Below are positions 1-9,290 of a DNA stretch of 64,000 bases, in pieces. The notes below the pieces were generated by a model. The model saw only the letters and a list, made by a program, of their open reading frames with translations, was not told the DNA's origin and made no database searches. This DNA comes from Paenibacillus sp. LS1. Its GTDB lineage: Bacteria > Bacillota > Bacilli > Paenibacillales > Paenibacillaceae. Location: contig NZ_JAPDOE010000006.1 of the NCBI RefSeq assembly GCF_026013365.1, positions 222,625 through 286,624 of the forward strand, given 5' to 3'. How positions within the stretch are numbered: the first letter of the stretch is position 1; every line of letters starts with the position of its first letter. A program made the position numbers and the translations under genes.

Positions 1-323
1 AGAAAACGAACAAGAATACGAGGGCATATGTCATATTTTCCGAATATTTATTCAATAAATACAAATGATCGTGCGTTTGTTGTTAGGTGAAATTCATGTT
101 AGCTATCTATCAAGGAAACTTACATAGATGTCTCTGAGAATCCATCTCATTTTACATTGTGTAACATGAACAGGCCCATACTCAAAACACACTGTATAAT
201 GTAATCCCCGCCCAAAGCGATATAGTATTATCTAACAAGCAAAACCTGTTACGTTCGTGTATATAAACCTCCCATTCAGCCTTGGTGTGCAATGAAAACA
301 ACTTCCCACAAAGGAGAATGCCC
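1..323. other. Non-coding region upstream of the pyrimidine operon
   Basis: AT-rich leader before the first gene, with no credible coding frame. A TATAAT lies at 195-200, but no good -35 box stands 16-18 bp upstream, so I do not call a promoter. The operon promoter and any PucR site should be here. The left edge of the window cuts off whatever precedes it. Confidence 0.4.
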
Positions 324-1148
324 ATGTCCTCCATATCCTCAGCTACAGTCCCCGAAGCCTGCCATATTGATGTTGATCATGTGTCCGTTGTCTTTGGTAC
401 AGGGACACAACAAGTTACTGCCTTGTCGGATGTTACATTCCAGATCCAGTCTAATGAGTTTGTCTCTCTGCTGGGCCCTTCCGGCTGTGGCAAGTCGACC
501 TTGCTCCGGCTGGTGGGTGATCTACTTCAGCCCACTTTAGGCACCGTTCGCATTGCAGGCCAAGAGCCTGAGCGTGCTCGGCTACAGCGACAGTTCGGCA
601 TCGTCTTCCAGACACCTGCTTTGTTCGATTGGCGCACGGTGCGGCACAATGTGGAATTGCCCTTGGAGCTGCTTGGTACCCGGCGGAAGGAGTGCCGCCG
701 CATTAGCGGTGAACTGCTTGAAATGGTGGGGTTAACCCGCTTCGCAGACCATTATCCATGGCAGCTCAGTGGCGGGATGCAGCAACGTGTATCCATTGCA
801 CGTGCGCTTGCACTTGATCCACCATTGCTGCTCATGGATGAACCCTTCTCTGCCTTGGACGAATTCACGAAAGAAAAGCTTCAATTGGAGCTGCTTGAGA
901 TCAAGCGCTCAACAGGCAAGACCTTCCTCTTTGTCACACATAGCATCCCCGAAGCCGTATTTCTGTCCGACCGAATCATTGTGCTCTCGGCGCATCCAGG
1001 GCAGGTGCATTCCATTCATTCCGTCAACCTGCCTTCCGAACGTCATAGTGAACTGAGAGAAACGGAAGACTTCTATCACATGATTACAACCATTCGCAAC
1101 TGCTTCTACGAGGAGCGTGATGAATCTCATGTCCCTGCGGTTCTTTAA
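324..1148 (+). CDS. ABC transporter ATP-binding protein, nitrate/taurine/HMP-type
   Basis: Cytoplasmic ATPase of an importer, 274 residues with the ATG at 324. This ATG is preferred over an upstream in-frame TTG (282) and ATG (318) because AAAGGAG at 310-316 stands 7 nt before it. Walker A GPSGCGKST is at residues 51-59, Q-loop Gln96, signature LSGGMQQ at 148-154, Walker B LLLMDEP at 168-174 and the H-loop His at 206. The sequence style is that of the SsuB/TauB/ThiZ group. The next gene overlaps its 3' end, and two permeases and a lipoprotein follow, so it energises that transporter. Its place ahead of pyrimidine-degrading enzymes suggests the substrate is a pyrimidine, hydantoin or related ureide; that is inference. 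Family call is secure, substrate is not. Confidence 0.9.
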   Translation: MSSISSATVPEACHIDVDHVSVVFGTGTQQVTALSDVTFQIQSNEFVSLLGPSGCGKSTLLRLVGDLLQPTLGTVRIAGQEPERARLQRQFGIVFQTPALFDWRTVRHNVELPLELLGTRRKECRRISGELLEMVGLTRFADHYPWQLSGGMQQRVSIARALALDPPLLLMDEPFSALDEFTKEKLQLELLEIKRSTGKTFLFVTHSIPEAVFLSDRIIVLSAHPGQVHSIHSVNLPSERHSELRETEDFYHMITTIRNCFYEERDESHVPAVL

Positions 1149-1941
1149 ACCGGGATATCGATCCTGGGTCATCATCTGGATTATGGCCATATTGGTGCTG
1201 TGGGAAGGAATCGCGTGGATACTCCAACTGTTTTTGTCACCCCAGCAGGCGGCGTCTCGCCTTCCTTATCTGCACGAGGTACTTGGAGCGCTCTTTCGCT
1301 ACTCGGGTACGCTGGCAGAGCAGGGGGCTGTCACGTTCGGCAATGCAGCCATTGGTTTTGCAGGGGGAACGATGCTTGGTCTCGGTCTGGCTCTGCTCAT
1401 GAGCGGTGCTGTCTGGCTGGAGCGCACGTTATCGCCATATGTTGTCTCCTCACAGATGGTTCCGGTTATTGGTCTCGCACCAATTGTGTACGGTATTATC
1501 CACAATGCAGAGTGGGCTCGAATTGTTATGGCGGCTTATGTCACCTTCTTCCCGATCATCATCCATACGTTGAAAGGGTTGAAAAGTGCAGCACCAGAGC
1601 ATCTGGAGCTTATGCGTTCCTGTGGAGCTTCACTGACTGCACGTTATATCAAATGTCTACTGCCTTCAGCACTACCGGGACTATTTTCCGGTATGAAAAT
1701 AGCTGCTCCGCTGGCGGTGACTTCCTCCATCGTTGTGGAATTGATGGGGGCTCCCGACGGACTCGGCGTCCTGATGGTCAGTTCGTTATATTACGGTCAT
1801 GCCCAAGTTGGCATGTTCTGGGCGACCATCATGCTTAGCATTGGCATTGGCCTGATTTCATATCTGGTCATCAGCCTGGCCGAACGTTGGCTGACCCCCT
1901 GGCAGCCTGAATTCAGGGCTAAAGGAGGTGATGCCACATGA
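1120..1941 (+). CDS. ABC transporter permease, first of two
   Basis: Integral membrane permease of the BPD_transp_1 family, about 273 residues, with about six hydrophobic segments. The EAA-type cytoplasmic loop that contacts the ATPase is visible around residues 155-180 (the region with LELMRSCGAS). ATG at 1120 or GTG at 1117 can both use AGGAG at 1111-1115. The start overlaps the ATPase gene by about 29 nt, which implies translational coupling. It pairs with the following, non-identical permease to form a probable heterodimeric channel. SsuC/TauC/ThiX-like proteins are the closest recognisable relatives. Confidence 0.88.
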   Translation: MNLMSLRFFKPGYRSWVIIWIMAILVLWEGIAWILQLFLSPQQAASRLPYLHEVLGALFRYSGTLAEQGAVTFGNAAIGFAGGTMLGLGLALLMSGAVWLERTLSPYVVSSQMVPVIGLAPIVYGIIHNAEWARIVMAAYVTFFPIIIHTLKGLKSAAPEHLELMRSCGASLTARYIKCLLPSALPGLFSGMKIAAPLAVTSSIVVELMGAPDGLGVLMVSSLYYGHAQVGMFWATIMLSIGIGLISYLVISLAERWLTPWQPEFRAKGGDAT

Positions 1942-2876
1942 GTGACGGTAGAGTGTTGAGCCGGAAAAGTGATGAAGGTGTGACGATTGCTGCTGTAACT
2001 GGTGCAGCTACGACCCTCACGGGTTCACAGATGGCAGCTGCTCCCGGATCGGAAATCCATGGACAACGGGGACAAGCCGGAAAGGCCAGACCGGGCACCG
2101 GCTTTCGCGGGCGCTCGATTGCACTGAGCATGCTTCCTTGGGGTGCCGGGATAATGTTTCTCGCCCTCTGGCAGCTCAGGTTGTTTCATTGGATATTCTC
2201 GCTGGAAAGCTACCAACTGCCTGTACCTTCCACGATTGCGGCATCCATTCAGGAAAATGCCAATATGCTCTTTCGATACGCGATGTACAGCGGAACCGAA
2301 ATGCTGGGTGGTTTCTTGCTCGGCTCCCTGCTTGGTGCTCTGGCGGCGGCAGGTGCATCATTCTTCCCAACAAGCGGCAGGGCTGCGGTTACGGTTTTGT
2401 CTGCACTGAATGCAGTTCCCATTGTAGCCCTTGCCCCGATTATGAATAATTGGTTCGGTGACGGGATCTGGTCGCGTATTGCTGTCGTTACGGTGATTAC
2501 GATGGCAGCGATGGCTGTCAGCCTTTTCAAAGGGCTGACTTCCATTCAGCCGCAGTACAGTGATCTGCTGAGTGGCCTTGCCGCGAGCAGGATGCAGTTT
2601 TTTTGGAAGCTGAGACTGCCTCATGCCCTGCCTTCCCTCTTTGCCGGTCTGAAGATCAACATGTCGACCAGTATTATTGGGGCCATTGTGGGTGAATTTT
2701 TCATCGCCTCCCAGGGGCTCGGGTACTTGCTCTCGGATCAGATTCGACTGGCGAACATGCCCTTGGCCTGGTCCTGTATTGTCATCGCCGCCGCGCTCGG
2801 TATTGTGCTGTATGAAGCGGTTGTTCTGGCAGAAAAGCGAATCATTCCGTGGAATCGTGCACGCACAGATCACTAA
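1938..2876 (+). CDS. ABC transporter permease, second of two
   Basis: Second permease, 312 residues. It begins with ATG inside the stop region of the previous gene (ATGA overlap) behind a very strong AGGAGGTGA. Its first ~60 residues are hydrophilic and Gly/Ala/Ser-rich, an N-terminal extension absent from the preceding permease. The remainder has the usual run of transmembrane helices and an EAA-like loop (region with SGLAASRMQFFWKL). Two divergent permeases side by side suggest a heterodimeric pore rather than a recent duplication. Substrate as for the operon: a pyrimidine-type compound is likely but unproven. Confidence 0.87.
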   Translation: MSDGRVLSRKSDEGVTIAAVTGAATTLTGSQMAAAPGSEIHGQRGQAGKARPGTGFRGRSIALSMLPWGAGIMFLALWQLRLFHWIFSLESYQLPVPSTIAASIQENANMLFRYAMYSGTEMLGGFLLGSLLGALAAAGASFFPTSGRAAVTVLSALNAVPIVALAPIMNNWFGDGIWSRIAVVTVITMAAMAVSLFKGLTSIQPQYSDLLSGLAASRMQFFWKLRLPHALPSLFAGLKINMSTSIIGAIVGEFFIASQGLGYLLSDQIRLANMPLAWSCIVIAAALGIVLYEAVVLAEKRIIPWNRARTDH

Positions 2877-2975
2877 CGTACATCAGGGTATCAACCATAG
2901 ATTGATAGGGCTGGTGAGTAGAGCCTCACACTACCTGATTGAAAAATCGTATATAAACAGGGGGTTGTTCTGTAC

Positions 2976-4040
2976 ATGTACAAAACGTTGAAGCCGGGTT
3001 TGCTGGTGTTGGTCCTGTTGGTTGTTACGATGCTGAGCGCATGTTCTACGAAGTCCGAGCCGGCGGCTGAGCCTGTCGCTGCGAGTTCAGGAGGGTCGGG
3101 AGAAGCAGATAAACCCTTAACCAAAGTTAAAATTCAGCTGAAATGGGTGCCGCAGGCGCAGTTTGCCGGGATCTATGCAGCGAAGGAAAAAGGTTTTTTT
3201 GCAGATGAAGGCATTGATGCCGAGATTATTCCGGGTGGTCCGGATATCGTGATTGAGCAGCAGGTGGTCAATGGCGCGGCTGATGTCGGGATCACAGGAG
3301 TAGATAGTCTGCTGGTCAGCCGGGACAACGGTCTGCCGCTTGTCTCGCTCGCCCAAATCTCACAGAAGAGTAGCTATCGCTTGATCGCCAAGAAGTCTCT
3401 AGGCATTACTGATCCGGCTCAGATGAAAGGCAAGAAGGTAAGTACCTGGTTCGGCAGTCAGCAGTTTCAGGTGCTCGCGTTCATGGAGAAGAATGGCCTA
3501 GATCCGAAGAAAGATATTGAATTGGTGAAGCAGGGATTCACAATGGATCAGTTTTTCAACGATCAGGTGGATGTGGCTACGGCGACGATCTATAACGAAT
3601 ATCACGTTGTACTGGAAAGTGGAACGAAAGAATCCGATCTGGATGTGTTCAACATTGAAGATGCCGGTGTTGGCATGCTGGAGGATACGCTAATTGCCAA
3701 GAAGGATTGGGTAGACAGCAACCGTGAGCTTGCGGTTAAAGTGACCCGTGCCATTCTGAAAGGCTGGAACTACGCCATCGACAATCAGGATGAGACGGTG
3801 GATATCGTGATGAGTAATGTGACGGAGGGCAGCACCACCCGCGAGCATCAGGTAACGATGCTGGAAGAGATTGCGAAGCTGATTCGCCCGGAAGGATTTA
3901 CAGAGCAGCAAGTCGGTAGTTTTGTTGATGAGTCATTTGCCCGAACTGCGGATATTGCACTGAATTATGGGCTGATCAAAAAAGCCGCAAATCTGGATGA
4001 AGCGCTGGAGAAAAGCATCTATGAAGAAGCGGTGAAATAA
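2976..4040 (+). CDS. NMT1/THI5-like substrate-binding lipoprotein of the ABC importer
   Basis: Extracytoplasmic binding protein, 354 residues. The N-terminus has two Lys/Lys-Pro positions, a hydrophobic stretch, then the lipobox LSAC (Cys23), so it should be lipid-anchored outside the membrane. A Ser/Gly/Ala-rich linker precedes the mature domain, which opens with LKWVPQAQFAGIYAAK, typical of the NMT1/THI5-like (ThiY-type) fold that binds pyrimidine precursors and similar small molecules. It follows the permeases by 99 bp in the same direction. This family and the catabolic neighbours together point to uptake of a pyrimidine or its reduced/ring-opened derivative. The exact ligand cannot be read from the sequence. 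Confidence 0.88.
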   Translation: MYKTLKPGLLVLVLLVVTMLSACSTKSEPAAEPVAASSGGSGEADKPLTKVKIQLKWVPQAQFAGIYAAKEKGFFADEGIDAEIIPGGPDIVIEQQVVNGAADVGITGVDSLLVSRDNGLPLVSLAQISQKSSYRLIAKKSLGITDPAQMKGKKVSTWFGSQQFQVLAFMEKNGLDPKKDIELVKQGFTMDQFFNDQVDVATATIYNEYHVVLESGTKESDLDVFNIEDAGVGMLEDTLIAKKDWVDSNRELAVKVTRAILKGWNYAIDNQDETVDIVMSNVTEGSTTREHQVTMLEEIAKLIRPEGFTEQQVGSFVDESFARTADIALNYGLIKKAANLDEALEKSIYEEAVK

Positions 4041-4061
4041 GCGTGTGGAGGAGGATGACGA

Positions 4062-5435
4062 ATGAGTTCTGTGGATCAGCAGCCGCAGCCGTTTGGCAGT
4101 ACGAAGGAAGAGTGGCTGGAGAAGGATCGCAAATACGTGTGGCATCACATCTCGCCTCATAACGATCATCCGATGATTGCAGTCAGCGGGGAGGGCAGTT
4201 GGATCACCGATCAGGATGGTACGCGTTATCTGGATGCGATGTCGGGGCTCTGGTGTGTGAATGTGGGGCATGGCCGTGAGGAGATTGCGAGAAGTGCCTA
4301 TGAACAGATGAAAGCACTCGCTTATGTACCGATGACGCAGAGTCACGAACCGGCGATTTTGCTGGCGGAGAAGCTGAATGACTGGCTGGAGGGGGAGTAT
4401 CGGATATTCTTCTCCAACTCAGGTTCAGATGCGAATGAGGTGGCTTTCAAAATAGCCCGTCAGTACCACCATCAGAATGGTGAGCCTACTCGGCACAAAT
4501 TCATCTCCCGTCACCGTGCCTATCACGGCAACTCCATGGGCGCACTGGGCGCTACCGGGCAAGCCGCCCGCAAGATCAAATACGAGCCGCTCGGCGTAGG
4601 TTTCTCTCATGTTCCACCACCGTATTGCTACCGCTGTCCGTTTGGACGAAACAAGGATGGATGCGGACTCGAATGTGCAACCATCTATGAAGAGGTGATT
4701 CGTTGGGAAGGTCCTGAGACGGTTGCCGCAGTAATTATGGAGCCGGTGATCACAGGGGGCGGTATGATTGTGCCCCCGCCGGATTATATGCGTACCGTAC
4801 AAGAAATCTGTCAGCGCTATGGCGTGTTGCTCATTGTAGATGAGGTCATCTGCGGTTTTGGCCGCTCTGGGCAGAAGTTTGGTCATCAGAACTATGGCGT
4901 ACAGCCTGATATTGTGACGATGGCAAAAGGCATGACCAGTGCCTATTCGCCGCTATCGGCAACGGCTGTGCGAGCAGATCTGTATGAGACGTTCCGGGAA
5001 TCCGGACCGGATACCCATTTTCGCCATGTGAATACCTTTGGCGGGAATCCCGTATCCTGCCGGGTGGCACTGGCGAATCTGGAGATTCTGGAACGAGAGA
5101 ATCTGGTCAGCCGGGCGGAAGAACTGGGATACCTGCTTCGTGAGAAGCTGGAGCCGCTGCTGGAGCTGTCCATTGTGGGGGATATCCGTTCATTCGGATT
5201 CGCCTGTGGGGTGGAGTTGATTGAAGCAGACGGGTCTCCTGCAGAAGCGGATAAAGTAATGAAGGTACTCGCCAGTTGTAAAAGGGACGGCATCCTGATT
5301 GGCAAGAACGGCGATACCGTACCGGGTTTTGCAAACATTTTGACGATCTCCCCACCGTTTGTCACCACCGAGGAGGAGTTGGATCTGATCGCTGGAAGTT
5401 TGCTCGTTGCGCTACGTAGTCTGGACGCAGGGTAG
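4062..5435 (+). CDS. Class III PLP aminotransferase, probably beta-alanine:2-oxo acid
   Basis: 457-residue PLP-dependent aminotransferase of subgroup III (omega-amino acid transaminases). PLP-phosphate binding Ser/Gly lies in SNSGSDANE (~128), Asp260 in VDEVICGFGRSG binds the pyridine nitrogen, and Lys289 in MAKGMTSAY forms the Schiff base. GGAGGAGGATG precedes the ATG. It lies between the importer and two carbamoyl-hydrolysing enzymes. The best fit is removal of the amino group from beta-alanine (from uracil) or beta-aminoisobutyrate (from thymine), giving malonate or methylmalonate semialdehyde. A Cys-rich patch near 186-206 (PYCYRCPFG ... GCGLEC) is noteworthy. Other omega-amino substrates remain possible. 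Confidence 0.85.
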   Translation: MSSVDQQPQPFGSTKEEWLEKDRKYVWHHISPHNDHPMIAVSGEGSWITDQDGTRYLDAMSGLWCVNVGHGREEIARSAYEQMKALAYVPMTQSHEPAILLAEKLNDWLEGEYRIFFSNSGSDANEVAFKIARQYHHQNGEPTRHKFISRHRAYHGNSMGALGATGQAARKIKYEPLGVGFSHVPPPYCYRCPFGRNKDGCGLECATIYEEVIRWEGPETVAAVIMEPVITGGGMIVPPPDYMRTVQEICQRYGVLLIVDEVICGFGRSGQKFGHQNYGVQPDIVTMAKGMTSAYSPLSATAVRADLYETFRESGPDTHFRHVNTFGGNPVSCRVALANLEILERENLVSRAEELGYLLREKLEPLLELSIVGDIRSFGFACGVELIEADGSPAEADKVMKVLASCKRDGILIGKNGDTVPGFANILTISPPFVTTEEELDLIAGSLLVALRSLDAG

Positions 5436-5533
5436 TTGCCATACACAGGTACGACAGACGTTTACGGTTTAGCAAGCAAAATGGAGATTTCCACATCATT
5501 ACTCGATAAATAAGTGCAAGGAGGTGAGGGAGG

Positions 5534-6823
5534 ATGCAGACCACAACAGGCAGAATCATTAATCAGCTTCGGCTGAATGAGCGAATTGAGCAGTTGTCAC
5601 GCATTGGACGAATCGCAGAGACGGGTGTCTGCCGACTTGCCCTGACCCCGGAAGATATGGATGGCATCATACAGGTTCGTCTATGGATGGAAAAGGCCGG
5701 TCTGACGACGCGACTTGATGCCTTCGGCAATCTGATTGGTCGTCTGGAAGGGGCGGATCAGGCCCTGCCGATCCTCATGATTGGTTCTCACATCGACTCT
5801 CAGCCGTATGGCGGTCGCTATGATGGAGCAATTGGTGTGCTAGGCGCGCTCGAAGCGGTGCAATGCCTGATCGAAAATGGCATCCATCCCCGAATGCCGA
5901 TTGAAGTGATTGCCTTTTGCGATGAAGAGGGTTCCCGTTTTAACAAAGGCCTGTTCGGCTCGCGTGGCATAACCGGTCAGTTGGAAGAGGGCGAACTGGA
6001 GCGGCAGGATAAAAACGGAGTGACTCGCCGGGAGGCGCTGGAAGCCTTCGGCTGTTCTCCTTCGGATTTTGAAGAAGCGACCTATCCGCCAGGTTCCATA
6101 GGCAGTTATCTGGAGCTGCACATTGAACAGGGACCAGTGCTGGAGGCGCTGAATGCACCAGTAGGTCTGGTGACGGGCATCTCCGGCCCGCTGTGGCTTA
6201 CGGTAACGATGAAAGGCATGGCCGGTCATGCCGGCTCTGTTCCGATGGGAATGCGACATGATGCTTTGGTAGGCAGTGCCAAAGTCATTGCGGCTTTTGA
6301 CGATATGGTTAGAGAAGACCCGGAAGCACCAACCGTAGGCACGGTGGGAAGTCTGAGGGTGTTTCCAGACTCACGGAATATCATTCCGGAGGAAGTCAGC
6401 TTTACGGTGGACTTGCGAGATATGGAGATGGAACGCAGAAACCGACTTGAAGCCCGATTGATGAACATGTTGGATGACGTGAGTTCCCGATATGGTCTAA
6501 CTTACTCGCTGACAGAGGATACGAATAGTGAGCCGCGGTATTGTGCAGAGCTGATCATGTCGGTGATTCGTACATCCGCGGAAGAGATCGGGATTACTTT
6601 GCCAGAACTGATGAGTGGTCCGTTCCATGATGCGATGGCCCTTTCGCTTGTGTGTGATTATGGCATGATCTTTGTCCGTAGCAAGGACGGTATCAGTCAT
6701 CATCCCAGCGAATATTCCTCCTCGGAGGATATTGGGCTGGGCACGGAAGTGTTGTATCGCACCATTCGGAGGATGTGCAGTGGAATGAACCAACCAACCA
6801 ATTTATCTGAGGAGGCGTTGTGA
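5534..6823 (+). CDS. M20-family Zn-dependent N-carbamoyl-amino acid / ureido hydrolase
   Basis: 429-residue amidohydrolase of the allantoate amidohydrolase / N-carbamoyl-L-amino acid hydrolase / beta-ureidopropionase branch of M20. Metal ligands and catalytic residues are visible: His86 in GSHIDSQ, Asp97 in GGRYDGA, Glu131-Glu132 in CDEEGSRF, His196 in ELHIEQG, and a late His pair in SHHPSEY. The dimerisation domain contains GMAGHAGSVP. The family removes the carbamoyl group from N-carbamoyl beta- or alpha-amino acids. It stands directly before a nitrilase-family enzyme predicted to do the same step, so it may act on a different carbamoyl compound, for example one from a hydantoin. Confidence 0.87.
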   Translation: MQTTTGRIINQLRLNERIEQLSRIGRIAETGVCRLALTPEDMDGIIQVRLWMEKAGLTTRLDAFGNLIGRLEGADQALPILMIGSHIDSQPYGGRYDGAIGVLGALEAVQCLIENGIHPRMPIEVIAFCDEEGSRFNKGLFGSRGITGQLEEGELERQDKNGVTRREALEAFGCSPSDFEEATYPPGSIGSYLELHIEQGPVLEALNAPVGLVTGISGPLWLTVTMKGMAGHAGSVPMGMRHDALVGSAKVIAAFDDMVREDPEAPTVGTVGSLRVFPDSRNIIPEEVSFTVDLRDMEMERRNRLEARLMNMLDDVSSRYGLTYSLTEDTNSEPRYCAELIMSVIRTSAEEIGITLPELMSGPFHDAMALSLVCDYGMIFVRSKDGISHHPSEYSSSEDIGLGTEVLYRTIRRMCSGMNQPTNLSEEAL

Positions 6824-6827
6824 CGTT

Positions 6828-7709
6828 ATGGGCAAAATCAGCATCGGACTAATCCAGGCTTCTCATGAGATTGAAGGTTCGGCTCCCGTTGAGGTGCACA
6901 AAGAAGCTGCGGTTCAGAAGCACATTGCGCTGGTTCGTGAAGCTGCTGCAAGAGGGGCCAAGATCATCGGATTGCAGGAAGTATTCTATGGACCGTACTT
7001 TTGTACAGAGCAAAGTCCCAAATGGTATGCATCCGCTGAACCGGTACCGGAAGGACCGACGACCAGACGTTTTCAGGAGCTGGCAAAGGAGCTTGCGGTG
7101 GTGATTATTTTACCCGTGTACGAGGTGGAGGGCATTGCTTCGTATTACAATACGGCGGCTGTCATTGATGCAGATGGTTCATATCTGGGGAAATATCGCA
7201 AACATCATATCCCGCATGTGGAAGCAGGTGAGGGTACGAATGGGTTTTGGGAAAAGTATTATTTCAAACCAGGTAACCTTGGGTTCCCGGTATTTGATAC
7301 GGCCTACGCCAGAGTCGGCGTGTACATCTGTTATGATCGTCATTTTCCGGAAGGGGCTCGATTGCTCGGGCTAGCGGGGGCAGAGATTGTGTTCAATCCG
7401 TCCGCTACGGTTGCGGGGACATCGGAATATCTGTGGAAACTGGAACAGCCTGCTCACGCGGTAGCTAATGGGTATTATGTAGCGGCCATCAACCGAGTTG
7501 GTGTGGAAGCGCCATGGAATATGGGTGAATTTTATGGACAGTCGTACCTAGTTGACCCACGAGGCAGAATGGTAGCGATCGGCAGTCGGGATCAGGATGA
7601 GGTCGTTATTGGCGAGATGGATACGGAGATGATTCGTGAAGTACGTAATGTATGGCAGTTCTACCGCGATCGCAGGCCGGAAACGTACGAACATCTGGTT
7701 AGTCTGTAA
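6828..7709 (+). CDS. Nitrilase-superfamily beta-ureidopropionase
   Basis: 293-residue carbon-nitrogen hydrolase. The nitrilase triad is in place: Glu51 (LQEVF), Lys125 (KYRKHHIP) and Cys168 (VYICYDRHFPEG). The long insert around GEGTNGFWEKYYF and the C-terminal RDRRPETYEHL are typical of beta-ureidopropionase and N-carbamylputrescine-amidase relatives. It would hydrolyse N-carbamoyl-beta-alanine to beta-alanine, CO2 and ammonia. It starts 4 nt after the M20 gene and lies in the same operon as dihydropyrimidinase, which makes this assignment more likely than N-carbamylputrescine amidase. The ATG is preceded by GAGGAGG. Confidence 0.88.
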   Translation: MGKISIGLIQASHEIEGSAPVEVHKEAAVQKHIALVREAAARGAKIIGLQEVFYGPYFCTEQSPKWYASAEPVPEGPTTRRFQELAKELAVVIILPVYEVEGIASYYNTAAVIDADGSYLGKYRKHHIPHVEAGEGTNGFWEKYYFKPGNLGFPVFDTAYARVGVYICYDRHFPEGARLLGLAGAEIVFNPSATVAGTSEYLWKLEQPAHAVANGYYVAAINRVGVEAPWNMGEFYGQSYLVDPRGRMVAIGSRDQDEVVIGEMDTEMIREVRNVWQFYRDRRPETYEHLVSL

Positions 7710-7750
7710 AAGTAGCTTGAAACTAGCTCGGATAAAACTTCAGGAGGTGC

Positions 7751-9127
7751 ATGACATTGATGAACAGCTCAGGAACAACGTTATCCGATTATGGGTGGGA
7801 GAGTCGGTTTGCCGAGATGAAACCCGCCATGACAGGCAAGGAAGCGATGGAGGAATCAAACCGCTGCCTGTACTGTTACGATGCACCTTGTATCAAGGCC
7901 TGTCCAACCGACATCAACATCCCTTCTTTTATTAGCAAAATATCCACAGGGCACCTGAAAGGTTCGGCCCGCACCATTATGGATGCGAATCCGGTTGGAG
8001 CCAGCTGCGCACGTGTCTGTCCCACAGAGGAACTGTGTGAAGGCGCATGTGTGCTTAACGAATCGTCGAAGCCGATTCGAATTGGTGACTTGCAGCGTTA
8101 TGCCACCGATTGGGCACGGGCGAAGAATGAGCCGTTATTCCAGGAAGCGCCCGCCAATGGGAGAACCGTCGCAGTTGTGGGAGCAGGGCCTGCGGGATTG
8201 TCGGCGGCACGTGAACTGGGGCGCGCAGGGTATGAGGTGACGATCTATGAAGCCAAACCCAAAGGCGGCGGGCTGAATACGTATGGCATCGTATCTTTCC
8301 GTTTGCCCGAATCGGTTGCACTGTGGGAAGTGGAGCAGGTGGAAGCGCTTGGTGTGCAGATCCGTTATGGAGTGCGTATTGGTGTAGATATCCCTGCTTC
8401 GCAGCTGCTGGAGCAACATGAAGCGGTCATTCTAGCCTGTGGCATGGGTTCAGTACCTATGCTGGGCATTGAAGGGGAGACACTCGAAGGTGTCTATGAT
8501 GCGATTGAACTGGTGGAGTCTACCAAGCAGGGTGTTCCGCCAGCGTTAAATGGTCTGAAGGTCGCCGTTATTGGCGCGGGTAATACGGCGGTAGATGCAG
8601 CAACCTGTTCGGTACGGCTTGGTGCCGAGCGGGTGCAGATGTTATATCGACGCGGGGAAAGCCAGATGACGGCGTATGCGTTTGAATATACGTTTGCCAA
8701 GCAGGAGGGTGTGGAGTTCCGCTGGTTTACGATGCCACAGCGTATTATTGGAGACGAGAACGGTCGGGTTCAGGCTGTGGAATGCGTGAAAATGGAGTTG
8801 ATTACCCCGCCTGGTGGTGGGCGCGCGTTGCCTGTGCCCGTGGAGGGATCGGAGTTCATGATTGAATGTGATACCGTCATCCGGGCGATTGGGCAGCATC
8901 GGCTACTACCATTAATCGAAGCGTTCGGGCTGCGTCACCACTGGGGCGTCGTCGAGATCGAGCCGCATACGTATCGTACCTCACAACCTCAGATCTATGC
9001 GGCAGGAGATGTGATTTTTGGTCAGGGCCAGGGTGAGGCGATGGTTGTCTCGGCTGCACAGCAGGGTAAGCTTGCTGCTGCGGCAGTCATGAAGGCATTG
9101 CCAGGACAGGTGGAAGAGACGGCGTGA
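7751..9127 (+). CDS. preT: NAD-dependent dihydropyrimidine dehydrogenase, PreT-type subunit
   Basis: 458-residue flavo-iron-sulfur protein of the GltD/PreT family. The N-terminal ~110 residues carry two Cys clusters (CLYCYDAPCIKACP and CARVCPTEELCEGAC) for [4Fe-4S] centres. FAD binding follows (VAVVGAGPAGLSAARE), then an NAD(P) site (VAVIGAGNTAVDAA). It passes electrons from NADH to PreA for reduction of uracil or thymine. AGGAGG at 7742-7747 is only 3 nt from the ATG at 7751, so TTG 7757 or ATG 7760 could be the true start. Its partner preA lies unusually far away, 657 bp downstream, with two repeat elements between. Confidence 0.9.
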   Translation: MTLMNSSGTTLSDYGWESRFAEMKPAMTGKEAMEESNRCLYCYDAPCIKACPTDINIPSFISKISTGHLKGSARTIMDANPVGASCARVCPTEELCEGACVLNESSKPIRIGDLQRYATDWARAKNEPLFQEAPANGRTVAVVGAGPAGLSAARELGRAGYEVTIYEAKPKGGGLNTYGIVSFRLPESVALWEVEQVEALGVQIRYGVRIGVDIPASQLLEQHEAVILACGMGSVPMLGIEGETLEGVYDAIELVESTKQGVPPALNGLKVAVIGAGNTAVDAATCSVRLGAERVQMLYRRGESQMTAYAFEYTFAKQEGVEFRWFTMPQRIIGDENGRVQAVECVKMELITPPGGGRALPVPVEGSEFMIECDTVIRAIGQHRLLPLIEAFGLRHHWGVVEIEPHTYRTSQPQIYAAGDVIFGQGQGEAMVVSAAQQGKLAAAAVMKALPGQVEETA

Positions 9128-9290
9128 GTTGTGAGGGAGACAAAGAAAAGTGGAGAGTGCACGGAAAGCGTGGAATGAAAGCATGCAAGGAGAGTATGGG
9201 TGGGAGGGCGTAAGGGACTGCTAGAGTGTTGATGAAGTTTAGATCTAAGCAATTGGTCTGGTGTGCATCGAAACCCTGTGTCCCTGACGC

